Counted from the stretch's first letter, positions 42,781 to 52,831 are shown. The stretch: 64,000 nt of DNA from Flavobacteriales bacterium (GCA_026996605.1 JALWLE010000063.1:1-64000); one strand, 5' to 3'. The notes: generated by a model from the sequence alone, not told the origin. Made by a program: numbers and translations.

Positions 42781-44352
42781 ATGATTCAACAAAAAAAATA
42801 CTTTTTTATTTTATTCATTTTAGGTTTTTATTTTGCAAATAGCCAATATAAAGATTTGGACAGTATTTACACCAAGATACTCACAACGCCCGATTCTTCT
42901 CAAAAAGTAGATACATTGATTCAATTGAATAAAATTTCCGGTTATTCTCGTCCCGATTTTGTTGAAAAAGCTCTTGAAACAGCAGAAAAAATATATGATA
43001 TCACCGGTATTGCCAAGGCATACAATGCCAAAGGTTATATGTCCAGACGCAACAATCGTTTTTTAAAATCAGTGGAATATTATAAACGAGCTTTAGGTTT
43101 TTTAGAAAAGAGTAAAGATACCATGTTGAAAATGATTGTATTAAACAATTTGGGGGCATCTTTGAGAAAACTCAATGACGAAAAAACCGCCTACAAATAT
43201 TATATGCAAGGACTTGATTTAGCTAAAAAAAGTCGTAATGAATCACAAATGGCTCATATTTTAAATGGTATAGGCAATGTATTTGTCAATACGGAAGAAT
43301 ACAAAAAAGCGCTCTATTATTTTAAAAAATCTTTAGATATTGAACTGAAAAATAAAAATCTCAAAGGACAAGAATACAATTTTGCTAATATCGGTGAAGC
43401 ATATATTTACACCAAACAATATGATAGTGCAGAATATTATTTAAAAAAATCACTTGACATCGCCAAAACCATATATAGTTCGAAAGAACCCGGCATTGAA
43501 TATAATCTTTTAGGGTATCTTTACAAAAATAAGGGGGATTTTGTCCAAGCTGTTTATTATTATGACTTGGCTATTCCAATATTAGAGAAACAAAACATCA
43601 AACGTTATGTCGCTAATTCCTATATCAACCGTGGCTTATCAAAATTAGCTTTTAGAAAATTAAAACCGGCAAAACAAGATATTGATAAAGGATTGCAAAT
43701 TGCCAAATCAATCAAATCAAAAGAGAATATCTCGCTCGGTTATGATGCATTGGTACAATACTTTACGACATTAAAGGACTATAAAAATGCTTTATCAGCT
43801 CACATAATGGCAAAAAAATACCATGATAGCATCATCAATGTAAGTGCCAAAAACAGTATTATCAGTAATCAAATTCTGTATGAAACCAAGGAAAAAGACG
43901 AAAGAATCAAACAATTAGCTTACGAAAAAGAACAAGAAAAATCGGCATCTACCCGTAATTTTTGGCTGATGATTGGTATTGCTATTTTTAGTTTGCTTAT
44001 GCTTTCTTTTTTATATTTATTTTTCAGCTTACGGCGTAAAAACAAAGATTTGGAATTAGAACAAAAAAATTCGGAAATACAAAACTATATGTTAAAAATT
44101 AAAGATTTAGAGCAAAAGGTGCAACATAAAGGACATTCCGATATTGACATTGATGCCAAACTCAAAGAAATGGACTTAACCAAACGAGAAGTTGACGTTT
44201 TAAAACTCATTGCCGAAGGTTATACCAATGACCAAATTGCCGAAAAAATGTTCATCTCTAAAAATACGGTCAAAAGTCACATCAAAAATATCTATCTGAA
44301 ATTGGATGTCAAGAACCGTATTCAAGTTTTGAAAAAAATACGAGAATCTTAA
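42781..44352 (+). CDS. TPR sensor-like transcription regulator with LuxR helix-turn-helix
   Basis: A 523-residue protein: signal peptide, about eight tetratricopeptide repeats (about 55-370; e.g. 'NAKGYMSRRNNRFLKSVEYYKRAL', 'NGIGNVFVNTEEYKKALYYFKKSL'), a transmembrane helix (about 397-419), a cytoplasmic coiled coil, and a GerE/LuxR DNA-binding domain ('LTKREVDVLKLIAEGYTNDQIAEKM', 'SKNTVKSHIKNIYLKL', about 462-520). The TPR part would sit in the periplasm and signal directly to DNA through the membrane. It lacks histidine-kinase or receiver domains. This architecture is common in Flavobacteriia. Confidence 0.9.
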   Translation: MIQQKKYFFILFILGFYFANSQYKDLDSIYTKILTTPDSSQKVDTLIQLNKISGYSRPDFVEKALETAEKIYDITGIAKAYNAKGYMSRRNNRFLKSVEYYKRALGFLEKSKDTMLKMIVLNNLGASLRKLNDEKTAYKYYMQGLDLAKKSRNESQMAHILNGIGNVFVNTEEYKKALYYFKKSLDIELKNKNLKGQEYNFANIGEAYIYTKQYDSAEYYLKKSLDIAKTIYSSKEPGIEYNLLGYLYKNKGDFVQAVYYYDLAIPILEKQNIKRYVANSYINRGLSKLAFRKLKPAKQDIDKGLQIAKSIKSKENISLGYDALVQYFTTLKDYKNALSAHIMAKKYHDSIINVSAKNSIISNQILYETKEKDERIKQLAYEKEQEKSASTRNFWLMIGIAIFSLLMLSFLYLFFSLRRKNKDLELEQKNSEIQNYMLKIKDLEQKVQHKGHSDIDIDAKLKEMDLTKREVDVLKLIAEGYTNDQIAEKMFISKNTVKSHIKNIYLKLDVKNRIQVLKKIRES

Positions 44353-44376
44353 AATTAAAATTAATAATCTTGTTGT

Positions 44377-45168
44377 TTATAAATCATTACGTTGCAGGAA
44401 TCTTTTGATGACTGCCGGTATATCCGCTTTGTTTTCTACATATGACATATGTCCTTCGCCAAGCTCTATATAATCGGTACCTTTACAGTATGCTGCCAAA
44501 TCTCTTATTTTTTCCAAATCAATTAACGGGTCTTTTTTACCGGTAATCCATAACTTTGGAAAGTACTGTCTTTTACAAAACAAATCGGAACGGTCCTTAC
44601 GCAGTTTCATGCCTTTTAGAGCCGCTATAATATTTTCAGGGGTCATTTTCAATGCTTCTTGCACTAATTTGTCTATCTCGCTTCGATATTTTTCGCGATT
44701 ATCCGGTGCAAAAAAACTGGGAATGGCTGCTTTGACATAAGCTTCATAATGTCGTTTTACGGTTTTTATAGCACGTTCACGCGCATCTTGTTTTTCAATA
44801 TTATCATCAAACGGATGCGAATTAAGCAACCCCAAACCGGTCAACTTTTCGGGAAACAATTCGGCAAATGCCAAACTAACATACCCCCCCATACTATGCC
44901 CGATAAGTGTCGCTTTTATGATTTTTTCACGTTGCATCAAATCATTTATAAGCATGGCTTGTTGTTCCATAGTGTGTATGTCACATATGCCGTCACTCTC
45001 ACCATGCCCCAGTAAATCTATTGTATAAACCTGATGCGTTTCTTTTAGCGTTTGAACCACATCATCCCACATTTTTTGATTTTCTAAGAATCCGTGAACT
45101 AAAATCACAACCGGACCTTTCCCGCGTTTACGGTAAGAAATATCGGTCTTTTTATAAGTATATTTCAT
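44377..45168 (-). CDS. Alpha/beta-hydrolase
   Basis: A 263-residue alpha/beta-hydrolase without signal peptide. Oxyanion region 'VILVHGFLENQKMW', nucleophile in 'GHSMGGYVSLAFAE' (Ser about 92), acid Asp in 'WITGKKDPLIDLE' (about 218) and His in 'LGEGHMSYVEN' (about 241). Substrate is unknown; the family includes esterases, lactonases and haloperoxidase-like enzymes. Confidence 0.9.
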   Translation of the reverse strand: MKYTYKKTDISYRKRGKGPVVILVHGFLENQKMWDDVVQTLKETHQVYTIDLLGHGESDGICDIHTMEQQAMLINDLMQREKIIKATLIGHSMGGYVSLAFAELFPEKLTGLGLLNSHPFDDNIEKQDARERAIKTVKRHYEAYVKAAIPSFFAPDNREKYRSEIDKLVQEALKMTPENIIAALKGMKLRKDRSDLFCKRQYFPKLWITGKKDPLIDLEKIRDLAAYCKGTDYIELGEGHMSYVENKADIPAVIKRFLQRNDL

Positions 45169-45225
45169 TATTGATTCTATTTATTTACAGGTATCAAATT
45201 TACAAAAATATCCTGCTGTAAAAAA

Positions 45226-45262
45226 CTAAAAACCGGATTTTAACAATTAAATCCGGTTTTCA
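45226..45262 (-). terminator. Intrinsic terminator of the repeat-containing T9SS gene
   Basis: AAAACCGGATTT (45229-45240) pairs with AAATCCGGTTTT (45249-45260); A/T tracts on both sides. On the minus strand it lies 57-93 bp after the stop codon. Confidence 0.75.
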
Positions 45263-45318
45263 AGTAAGCACTAATTAAAACAAAAGAACAAACACAAAAA
45301 ACAACACAAACAGTAAAC

Positions 45319-46842
45319 TTATTTTTTAATAATTTGTCCGGATGCGAACCCTTCTTCCGTTTGAATTTTGTAGATATACACGCCTTTATTTAAGAATGAC
45401 AGGTTTACGAACTCATTAGTGTTTATGTCAGATGCATAAAGCAATCTACCATTTAAATCAAATATATTAAGGAAATAAGTGTCTAACGCCACCTCAAAAC
45501 GGATTTTATCACTAAACGGATTGGGATAAACTTTGGCTGTAATTTGACGACTGTCATCAATACCGGCTGCTGTATCGGTATACAAATAAGTTTGTTTAAA
45601 GGTGGGTGTCCAAGGGTCTGAAACCGTTGCTCTATAAAATGATTCTTTGGTTAGCAATTTATGATTCAATTGATCAAAACTAGGTATGCCGGTAGTAAAT
45701 AAACTATTGGTCAATGAGGTATTTCCACTATAAATATAAGGTAAAATCAAATCATTTTTGGCTATAGTCATGTCATAAGAATAAATATCTTTTTGCAAAT
45801 TATCAGTTGTCCAATCTTGGGTTTGACTATCCCAAGAAAAATAAGCGGCTTCTATATCATTGGCATTATAAGTATATATTATTTTTGTAGAACCAATTAA
45901 TTGGCTAACGGCACTATCCCAGTAAAAATATTCAACTTGTAAAATATTATTATTAGTATCAATATGTTTAATATGTTTTCCATTAATTAACCATGAACTG
46001 TTTGGGGTATCCCAAGAAAAGTTTTCTACAATAATCTCTTCATAACTACCCATAGGCGTATATGAAACTGCCTTTTTACTATAGTTAACCCAAGCATTAC
46101 TTAGCCATTGTTGAATAATGTATTCAGTTAATCGAAAATTAGCATCATAACTTCTGGAAAAATGTTGGCTATTGATCCAAATATTATTTGAGTTGTCTTT
46201 GTTTTCCAGTACAATATCCGTAAACTGAAAATTGCTATTATAAACAATTGTACCACGTTGAAAATCTACCCAAGAAGTATTAGCTGTATCCCATTGATAA
46301 ATTAGTACCAAAGTTGGTTTAGGGTCTGTAGTTTGTGTATATGTATATACTTCCTTTTGTTGATTGACAAATTGAGAACTTGAAATATCATACTGTTGAG
46401 TTATCATTTCAATCAGTTGTCCGGAAGCATTATAAGTATATAAAGATTTTTGACTTGGCACAATGGCATTTTGGTTTAAATCAAAATAGTAATATGTCAT
46501 ATCTACAATTGCTCCCGAGCTATTATAAGTATATTCCGTCTTACCTTGTTGCATAAGCGCATTATTGTTAACATCCCATGTATTATAAGAATCTTCCGTA
46601 TTCAAATTATTGCTATCAAATGTAAATATCTGCAACGAATTTAAGGTATAAACACTATTGACAGCATCATAATTATTATTTCTGATACTATCCAATCGAA
46701 CAGTAGCATTTAACTGTCTGCTTTGTAAACTTTGAACAAATTGGTCAAAATAAACAATTCTATCTACAATAGGATATGATTGCCCAACCATTTGTGCATA
46801 GAAAAAAATAAAGCTCAACACAAAAAATAGTTTTGTTTTCAT
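45319..46842 (-). CDS. Secreted T9SS protein made of tandem W-D...W...YTYN repeats
   Basis: A 507-residue protein with a signal peptide ('FFVLSFIFFYAQMVGQ'). Between about residues 85 and 370 the same unit of roughly 29-32 residues recurs about nine times: an aromatic-W-D start (e.g. 'YQWDTANTSW', 'FSWDTPNSSW', 'FYWDSAVSQL', 'FSWDSQTQDW'), then a Lys, then Y-x-Y-N/D. The last 80 residues are a T9SS type A tail ('AKVYPNPFSDKIRFEV', 'IFDLNGRLLY', 'GVYIYKI'). It is likely a surface beta-structure or adhesin; function is unknown. Confidence 0.85.
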   Translation of the reverse strand: MKTKLFFVLSFIFFYAQMVGQSYPIVDRIVYFDQFVQSLQSRQLNATVRLDSIRNNNYDAVNSVYTLNSLQIFTFDSNNLNTEDSYNTWDVNNNALMQQGKTEYTYNSSGAIVDMTYYYFDLNQNAIVPSQKSLYTYNASGQLIEMITQQYDISSSQFVNQQKEVYTYTQTTDPKPTLVLIYQWDTANTSWVDFQRGTIVYNSNFQFTDIVLENKDNSNNIWINSQHFSRSYDANFRLTEYIIQQWLSNAWVNYSKKAVSYTPMGSYEEIIVENFSWDTPNSSWLINGKHIKHIDTNNNILQVEYFYWDSAVSQLIGSTKIIYTYNANDIEAAYFSWDSQTQDWTTDNLQKDIYSYDMTIAKNDLILPYIYSGNTSLTNSLFTTGIPSFDQLNHKLLTKESFYRATVSDPWTPTFKQTYLYTDTAAGIDDSRQITAKVYPNPFSDKIRFEVALDTYFLNIFDLNGRLLYASDINTNEFVNLSFLNKGVYIYKIQTEEGFASGQIIKK

Positions 46843-46946
46843 AATATTAAAGTTTTAAATAATATACTTACAAAACTATCTACCAAATCAAGCTTATACA
46901 ATAAAGATTTATTAAAATAGTTATTTCGTTTATTAAAATGCTGGTT

Positions 46947-47918
46947 TCATTTGATATAAACAGACTTTTTGTTGTAAATAGGTAATAATACCATACATAT
47001 CAACCCAAAAAGAATAACCAATAAGGTTTGTGCCGTCCACATTAATAAACCGAAAGCCGTACCTATTTCATTAGAAATACCATATAATAATAAAGCTTCC
47101 GCAACAAATACCGGATAAACGCCAAATCCGCCATTGGAAATTACCATAGCAATGCTGCCGGCAACAAAGGCTACTAAAACAGCTTCAATACCTAAATTTT
47201 CAGTTTCAGGGAACGCCCAAAGAACCACCCAAAACATTACAAGATATAAAAACCAAATAATGACGGTTTGCAAGATAAACCACCATTTATGCGGCATGGC
47301 TAAAATACTATTCATACCTTGCAATAAACCATTGATAAAATTCTTGATTTTAAGAATTAAGAGATTCTTGGTACGTTGTGCCCATTTTAAAAAGCCAATA
47401 AGCAACAAGATAAGCCCTAGTATTTCTATCGTTAATAAAACCGGACTTTTAGGTAATTTGGGATATAAAAGTTCATAGATTAAATCAAACTGCAAGAATA
47501 GTGCAGTAAGCATAAATAAAGCTAAAAAAAACAAATCAGCAATACGCTCTGCAACAATCGTCCCGAAAGCTTTATCAAAACGAATGTTTTTTTCATATTT
47601 TGCCAAAGTTGCCGCTCTACCGATTTCACCGGCACGCGGCACCACTAAATTTAACAAATAGGATAAGCCTACGGTCAATACCAAATTGGTTTTACGCGGG
47701 TGATAATTCAAAGTTTCTAAAAGATAATTCCACCGATAAGCTCTTATAATATGACTCATCAAACCTAAAATCAATGACAAAACCAACCATTTGTAGTCGG
47801 CATGTTTGATGCTGTTCCAAATCTCAAGTAGTTGTTGATCGGTAAAGCCCGATAGATAATAATATAAAATAGCGGCACCTATCAAAATGGGTAATATGAT
47901 CTTAAGTGCCTTCTTCAA
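46947..47918 (-). CDS. Lysylphosphatidylglycerol synthase TM-like (YbhN/AglD family) flippase-like protein
   Basis: A 323-residue protein with about eight membrane helices and the family motif 'LVVPRAGEIGRAATLAKYE' (about 92-110), which marks the LPG_synthase_TM/UPF0104 family. Family members occur fused to lipid-lysylating domains or alone as putative lipid flippases or glycosyltransferase partners. It starts one base after panD and so is its operon partner, though no metabolic link is known. Confidence 0.88.
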   Translation of the reverse strand: MKKALKIILPILIGAAILYYYLSGFTDQQLLEIWNSIKHADYKWLVLSLILGLMSHIIRAYRWNYLLETLNYHPRKTNLVLTVGLSYLLNLVVPRAGEIGRAATLAKYEKNIRFDKAFGTIVAERIADLFFLALFMLTALFLQFDLIYELLYPKLPKSPVLLTIEILGLILLLIGFLKWAQRTKNLLILKIKNFINGLLQGMNSILAMPHKWWFILQTVIIWFLYLVMFWVVLWAFPETENLGIEAVLVAFVAGSIAMVISNGGFGVYPVFVAEALLLYGISNEIGTAFGLLMWTAQTLLVILFGLICMVLLPIYNKKSVYIK

Positions 47919-47919
47919 T

Positions 47920-48270
47920 TTATTTTAACAAATTGGTTTCGGTATCAGGAAAAATAATGGTAGGTTTAAAATTCTTTGCTTCTGCCATTTCCATCCAAGT
48001 GTAAGTAATAATAATGATAACATCGCCTTTTTGCACTTTACGCGCTGCCGGACCGTTTAAAGTGATCTCACCGCTACCTCGTTTCCCCTTAATGATGTAA
48101 GTTTCAATACGCTCACCATTGTTCACATTGACAATCTGCACTTTTTCGCCTTCTATCATATTGGCGGCATCGACCAAGTCGGCATCAATGGTAATACTAC
48201 CGATATAGTCCAACTCGGCTCCGGTGACTTTTACACGATGAATTTTAGATTTAAAGATTTCTACCATCAT
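47920..48270 (-). CDS. panD: Aspartate 1-decarboxylase
   Basis: A 116-residue pyruvoyl-dependent enzyme making beta-alanine for pantothenate and CoA. The self-cleavage site Gly24-Ser25 is present in 'YIGSITID'; '[15 protein letters not shown]' and '[19 protein letters not shown]' match PanD throughout. The serine becomes the pyruvoyl group. The promoter box lies so close to the start (48278-48285) that the mRNA should be almost leaderless. Confidence 0.96.
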   Translation of the reverse strand: MMVEIFKSKIHRVKVTGAELDYIGSITIDADLVDAANMIEGEKVQIVNVNNGERIETYIIKGKRGSGEITLNGPAARKVQKGDVIIIITYTWMEMAEAKNFKPTIIFPDTETNLLK

Positions 48271-48277
48271 AGTTTTG

Positions 48278-48306
48278 CAAAGATATATATTTTTTAATTA
48301 GGGCAA
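48278..48306 (-). promoter_or_regulatory. panD promoter, near-leaderless
   Basis: On the minus strand TTG (48304-48306), 18 bp, then TATCTTTG (48278-48285). The start codon begins 8 bp after the box, so transcription would begin within a few bases of the ATG-ATG start. Confidence 0.65.
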
Positions 48307-48321
48307 TTCAATAAATATGCC

Positions 48322-48354
48322 AAAAAAAGAAGCTACCTAAAAGGCAGCTTCTTT
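48322..48354 (-). terminator. Intrinsic terminator of the TonB receptor gene
   Basis: AAAGAAGCTACC (48326-48337) pairs with GGCAGCTTCTTT (48343-48354) with one mismatch; a T run follows on the minus strand. Confidence 0.75.
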
Positions 48355-48379
48355 AGCATTAAAAAGATTGATTTATTTT

Positions 48380-51300
48380 CTAAAAAATATACCGCAAACC
48401 GGCTTGTACTTGCCAACGCGAACGTAAACTGTAATCGTTGTAGAAGGTTTGTTTTAAGCTGGTATCAAAAGTATAAACCGGATCATCATTGCCATCACCA
48501 TCAACATCGGAGAAACTGACACCAATGGGTTGTTTATTGGTAGGTAATTTGACCACACCCCAATCACTTCTCAACAAGTTGCCGAGGTTTAAGATGTTTA
48601 AATTGAATTGAATTCTTTGTGCGCCTTTTAGATGATACGATTGGGTTAATTTCAAATCGATTTTACTTCTCCAAGGACTTAAAATAGCATAACGCTCCAT
48701 ATATTGTCCGCGGTGCGTACTCAAATAGTCATCTTGGTTGATATAGGCTTCAAAAGCATCTTTTTGCAGCTGTTGTTCAGCAGGCGTCCCGCTGAAATAC
48801 ATCTCATCTAATTCATCTTGTTTAGGTATATAAATCAAATCGTTCAGATTAGAACCGTCCCCATTGATATCACCGGCATAAGTGTAAGAGAAACGACCAC
48901 CTTGTGCCCACTCGTAAACGGCAGCAAGTGTGGTGCTCCATTGTTTGTCACGACCATACTTCCATTCTTTGCTGGTAAAGCCCACAAAACGATGCTTGTC
49001 ACCATAAAGTGAAGGCGCCAAACGTTCTTTATTGACATTACCCAAAGCCGGATTACGCATAAAGGCATCGCCGGTAATTTCCGCTTCAATGGAATTGGCA
49101 TCATTAGAAATATTAAAGTTATAAGCCAAACTGGTTCGCAAACCTTTACCGAAATTTTTATTGACTTTGGCGGTAAAATTAAATGACTCACCTAAATCAG
49201 TATTGGTAAAGGTATATAAATGTGCAGGAATACCGGCAAAGCCACCGTCTTGCATGGTTACATAATCATTGTATGTATAAACTTCACGTTGGTCGATACT
49301 GCTATTTAAAGTGCTTGTAGGTGGTTTTAAACCGTAATCACGCACCATCATAGCGTTGATGTCTTTGGTATAAGCTATATCAAAACTGGTAGACCAACCT
49401 TTCTTAAATTTGTTATCCACACCGATACTGGTACGCCATACTTGTGGAAATTTGAAATCCGGTGATACGGGTGTCATATACCAACGTCCTAGATTTGCCA
49501 CATGATTACCTATCCATACAAAAGGTAAACGTCCGGTAAAAATCCCCGTTCCACCGCGAATAATGGCAGATTTGTCTTTACTGACATCCCAGTTAAATGA
49601 AAAACGCGGTGACCATAACAATTTTTGTGAAGGTAAGTTTTTAGCGCTGTAATGTAAAGGCTTACCGTTTTCGTCATACCAAGTCAAATCTTCCATAATA
49701 TAATCACTACCTGCTTCGGCTATTTTTTCTTCAATATATTTTTCGGTATTAAAATACATAGGTTTATCAACACGTAAACCAACGGCAAATTTAAAATAAT
49801 CATTGACTTGAATTTCATCTTGTATAAATCCACCGAGTTGTCCCACGTCTAATTTGGTAATATTCCAATTACCGGCAGCATCAGCCGCTTTGGCATCAGC
49901 TATTTTTTGCGCAATAGTCCCATCGGCAATTGCATCTCTAAACTCTTGCATGGTATAACCACCAAACACATCGAAACCATAACCGAATAAGTTAAAGGAA
50001 TTGACAAAACTAAATTTTTCAAAATTAAATCCGAGTGTAAAGGTATGGTTATTCAGGTTATAGTTAAAAATATCCGAAGCTTGATAAACTTTTTGGTCAA
50101 GTTGGTTATGAATTGAAAACGGCTCATGACCAGCAATAATATAAGGAGATCCATCTTTAAAAATATTAATTACCGGTGCCGGTGTCGATTTCGGTGTACG
50201 ATAATCATCAAAATGGGTATAACCGGCTTGAAATTTGTTAGACATTTTACCGTCTTTAGAATTCCAATTGACTTCTGTCAAATAAGAGTCAATATTGTTA
50301 TTGATACGATAACCTGAATTATAAAACTGCATAACGGTTTTGTCTGGTCCGCGGTGCATAATGGCTTCGGGGTGCGCATTCAAATCACGGTAAGCATTTA
50401 AGCGGTTGTAAATAAATGATACGCGCAAATTGTCCGTAGCATTCCAATCCAATTTGGCAATACCTTTATGCGAATAAGTATCGTGCAGATAGCCTTCGTA
50501 AGGACCTGTTTCATATCCAACACTTTTTAACAAGGCGGAGACTTCGTCTAAATCAGATTTTTCAACTCGTGATACATTGTCACCTGTACGACCGGGTGCT
50601 TTAGCAATATAAAAAGACCCCAAATCGGTACGGTCATCTACTTCGGCATTGACAAAAAAGAACAATTTGTTTTTGATAATAGGTCCGCCGACACTAAAAC
50701 CACCTTGCAGTTGTTTTAAATCGGGAGTTAAAGTGGTGTTGCCTAAATTAACTGCTCCGGTCATATCTTGGTTACGATAATACCCAAAAGCCGTTCCATG
50801 AAAGGTATTGGTACCACTTTTGGTAACGGCATTAACTGCTGCACCGGTAAATCCGGATTGTGTCACATCATAAGGCGCTGTTGATACTTGAATTTGGTCA
50901 ATGGCATCTAACGAAATCGGTTGTGCATTGGACTGTCCACCGGGAGTCGCTGCATCTAAACCAAAGGGGTTGTTAAAAATGGTACCGTTTAATGAAAAAT
51001 TGTTGTATTGGTCATTACGTCCGCCAAATGAGTTGCCACTGGCAGAAGGTTCTAAGCGATAAAAATCTTCAGCCGAACGGGAAATAGTCGGCAAAGTTTC
51101 CAATTCTTTATGACCGATACTGGTTACCGGACCGTTTTTATCTTTAGCAGCAATTTTTCCATTGTCTTTAACATTGATAACCACTTCTTTTAAAGCATTT
51201 TTACTTTCTTGTAAAAAGACTTCAATTTTTTCGGTTTGTCCTAATTTAAGATAAATATTATGCAACTCTACAGGCTGATAACCTACATATTTAATCACGA

Positions 51301-51529
51301 CTGTATATGGTCCGCCAATACGCAAGTTCGGCAAAATAAAACGACCGTTTTCTTGTGTTACCGTACCGTTTTTAGTGCCCGTAGGTTCATGAATAACCAA
51401 GACTTCGGCACCCATTAAAGGTCCGTCCTTATCTTTGACCAATCCTTTGAGTGTAGAAGTCGTAACTTGAGAGAATCCTGTTATTGCAAACAACAGAAAC
51501 ACAATTAAAAAGTTAAGTTTTTTCTTCAT
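48380..51529 (-). CDS. TonB-dependent receptor, Oar-like
   Basis: A 1049-residue outer-membrane protein. Signal peptide ('FLLFAITGFSQ'), an N-terminal carboxypeptidase-regulatory-like beta domain ('STLKGLVKDKDGPLMGAEVLV', about 25-110), a plug with 'ISLDAIDQIQVSTAPYDVTQSGFTGAAVNAVTKSGTN' (about 205-240), then a long beta barrel ending 'WQVQAGLRYIF' with terminal Phe. Two calcium-loop-like segments occur (DINGDGSNLND and DVDGDGNDDP). The Oar/OmpA-related group is implicated in uptake of larger substrates and in signalling. No SusD partner is present. Confidence 0.93.
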   Translation of the reverse strand: MKKKLNFLIVFLLFAITGFSQVTTSTLKGLVKDKDGPLMGAEVLVIHEPTGTKNGTVTQENGRFILPNLRIGGPYTVVIKYVGYQPVELHNIYLKLGQTEKIEVFLQESKNALKEVVINVKDNGKIAAKDKNGPVTSIGHKELETLPTISRSAEDFYRLEPSASGNSFGGRNDQYNNFSLNGTIFNNPFGLDAATPGGQSNAQPISLDAIDQIQVSTAPYDVTQSGFTGAAVNAVTKSGTNTFHGTAFGYYRNQDMTGAVNLGNTTLTPDLKQLQGGFSVGGPIIKNKLFFFVNAEVDDRTDLGSFYIAKAPGRTGDNVSRVEKSDLDEVSALLKSVGYETGPYEGYLHDTYSHKGIAKLDWNATDNLRVSFIYNRLNAYRDLNAHPEAIMHRGPDKTVMQFYNSGYRINNNIDSYLTEVNWNSKDGKMSNKFQAGYTHFDDYRTPKSTPAPVINIFKDGSPYIIAGHEPFSIHNQLDQKVYQASDIFNYNLNNHTFTLGFNFEKFSFVNSFNLFGYGFDVFGGYTMQEFRDAIADGTIAQKIADAKAADAAGNWNITKLDVGQLGGFIQDEIQVNDYFKFAVGLRVDKPMYFNTEKYIEEKIAEAGSDYIMEDLTWYDENGKPLHYSAKNLPSQKLLWSPRFSFNWDVSKDKSAIIRGGTGIFTGRLPFVWIGNHVANLGRWYMTPVSPDFKFPQVWRTSIGVDNKFKKGWSTSFDIAYTKDINAMMVRDYGLKPPTSTLNSSIDQREVYTYNDYVTMQDGGFAGIPAHLYTFTNTDLGESFNFTAKVNKNFGKGLRTSLAYNFNISNDANSIEAEITGDAFMRNPALGNVNKERLAPSLYGDKHRFVGFTSKEWKYGRDKQWSTTLAAVYEWAQGGRFSYTYAGDINGDGSNLNDLIYIPKQDELDEMYFSGTPAEQQLQKDAFEAYINQDDYLSTHRGQYMERYAILSPWRSKIDLKLTQSYHLKGAQRIQFNLNILNLGNLLRSDWGVVKLPTNKQPIGVSFSDVDGDGNDDPVYTFDTSLKQTFYNDYSLRSRWQVQAGLRYIF

Positions 51530-51636
51530 AGTTTAGTTTTTTGATTTTTCGTTGGCTAATTTATAAAAAAACACTTTCTTAACTTTTTTTTAATACATAA
51601 AGTTATTAACAATTAATTGATAATAACTTTTTAAAC

Positions 51637-51664
51637 AAAAAAACCGAATCTTTCGATTCGGTTT
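51637..51664 (-). terminator. Intrinsic terminator of the TolB-like gene
   Basis: AAACCGAATC (51641-51650) pairs with GATTCGGTTT (51655-51664) with a TTTC loop; a T run follows on the minus strand. Confidence 0.8.
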
Positions 51665-51724
51665 AAGTTGTGTTTGTTTGTGTTGTTAATAATATATTCA
51701 CATTAATTATTAACTCTAACAAGA

Positions 51725-52831
51725 CTAATCTTTCCATTCGGCTACAAACAAGTTTGTATCATGTGTGCCGCGGTTGTTTCTATTGGAACCGAAAACCAAT
51801 TTTTTGCCATCATAAGAAAACATTGGGAATGCATCAAAAATAGGGTCAAAAGTGATTTGTTCCAAACCGGTCCCGTCCAGATTTATCATATATAAATTAA
51901 ATGGTATGGATTTAGTTTTATGATTTGACGAAAAAATAATTTTGTTGCCACTAGGATGGAAAAACGGTGCCCAATTTGCCCCGCCGAGATGGGTTACTTG
52001 ATGCAAATTACTACCGTCGGCATCACATACATAGATTTCCATATTGGTCGGCTCTACCAATCCCTGTGCTAACAAATCTTTATATTTTTTAATTTCTTCA
52101 GGTGTTTTTGGACGTGATGAACGAAATACTATTTTTTTACTATCCGGTGAAAAGAACGCCCCTCCGTCATAACCTAACTGGTTGGTAATTTGCTTAATAT
52201 CGGTTCCATCAATATTCATGGTATATAGTTCTAAATCTCCACTGCGAGTTGAAGTAAATACTATTTTTTTGCCATCAGGTGATACTGTTGGCTCAGCATC
52301 ATAACCGGGCGTATCAGTTAATTGCTTTACAATATTTCCATTCAAATCAGCCACAAAAATATCATAGGTGTCATATATAGGCCAAACATATTTACCCTTA
52401 TTTTTTTTAGGTTCAGGCGGACATTCTTTACCTCCTAAATGGGTTGATGAGTAAATAATTAAACTGTCACCCGGTAAAAAATAACTACAAGTTGTTCTGC
52501 CCAAACCTGTGCTTACCATTTTTGGTATCGTTGTACTATCCAGCGGCTGTTCGGCATTCATTACAAAAATTTGGTCACAAGGTATATTCCAACGTGGATT
52601 ACGCGCCTGAAACACCAGTTTTTTATCATCAAAACTCCAGTATGCCTCAGCATTATCACCACCAAAAGTCAATTGTTTAACCGATTTAAAATGTTTCTTC
52701 TCTTTATCGTAAAAAACCTTTTGCTCCAATTTGGTTTCGCCGGATTTACCATCTGCTTTTTTTGCAGAATGCTTGCAAGCATTTATAAGAACAATCAAAC
52801 TAAGAATTGCTGCGAACTTTAAATATTTCAT
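51725..52831 (-). CDS. TolB-like PD40 beta-propeller lipoprotein
   Basis: A 368-residue lipoprotein (lipobox LINAC, Cys about residue 19). It contains about five PD40/WD40-like blades: 'AYWSFDDKKLVFQA', 'AEPTVSPDGKKIVFTSTRSG', 'GAFFSPDSKKIVFRSS', 'APFFHPSGNKIIFSSN' and 'AFPMFSYDGKKLVFGSNR'. This resembles the TolB C-terminal propeller but lacks the TolB N-terminal domain, so it is probably not the Tol-system protein itself. A TACTTTTG box on the minus strand (52857-52864) is a plausible -7 element. Confidence 0.88.
   Translation of the reverse strand: MKYLKFAAILSLIVLINACKHSAKKADGKSGETKLEQKVFYDKEKKHFKSVKQLTFGGDNAEAYWSFDDKKLVFQARNPRWNIPCDQIFVMNAEQPLDSTTIPKMVSTGLGRTTCSYFLPGDSLIIYSSTHLGGKECPPEPKKNKGKYVWPIYDTYDIFVADLNGNIVKQLTDTPGYDAEPTVSPDGKKIVFTSTRSGDLELYTMNIDGTDIKQITNQLGYDGGAFFSPDSKKIVFRSSRPKTPEEIKKYKDLLAQGLVEPTNMEIYVCDADGSNLHQVTHLGGANWAPFFHPSGNKIIFSSNHKTKSIPFNLYMINLDGTGLEQITFDPIFDAFPMFSYDGKKLVFGSNRNNRGTHDTNLFVAEWKD

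Noticed and set aside
51725-52831. TolB of the Tol-Pal system
   Set aside because: It has PD40 blades and a lipobox but lacks the TolB N-terminal domain, and no tolQRA or pal genes are nearby.
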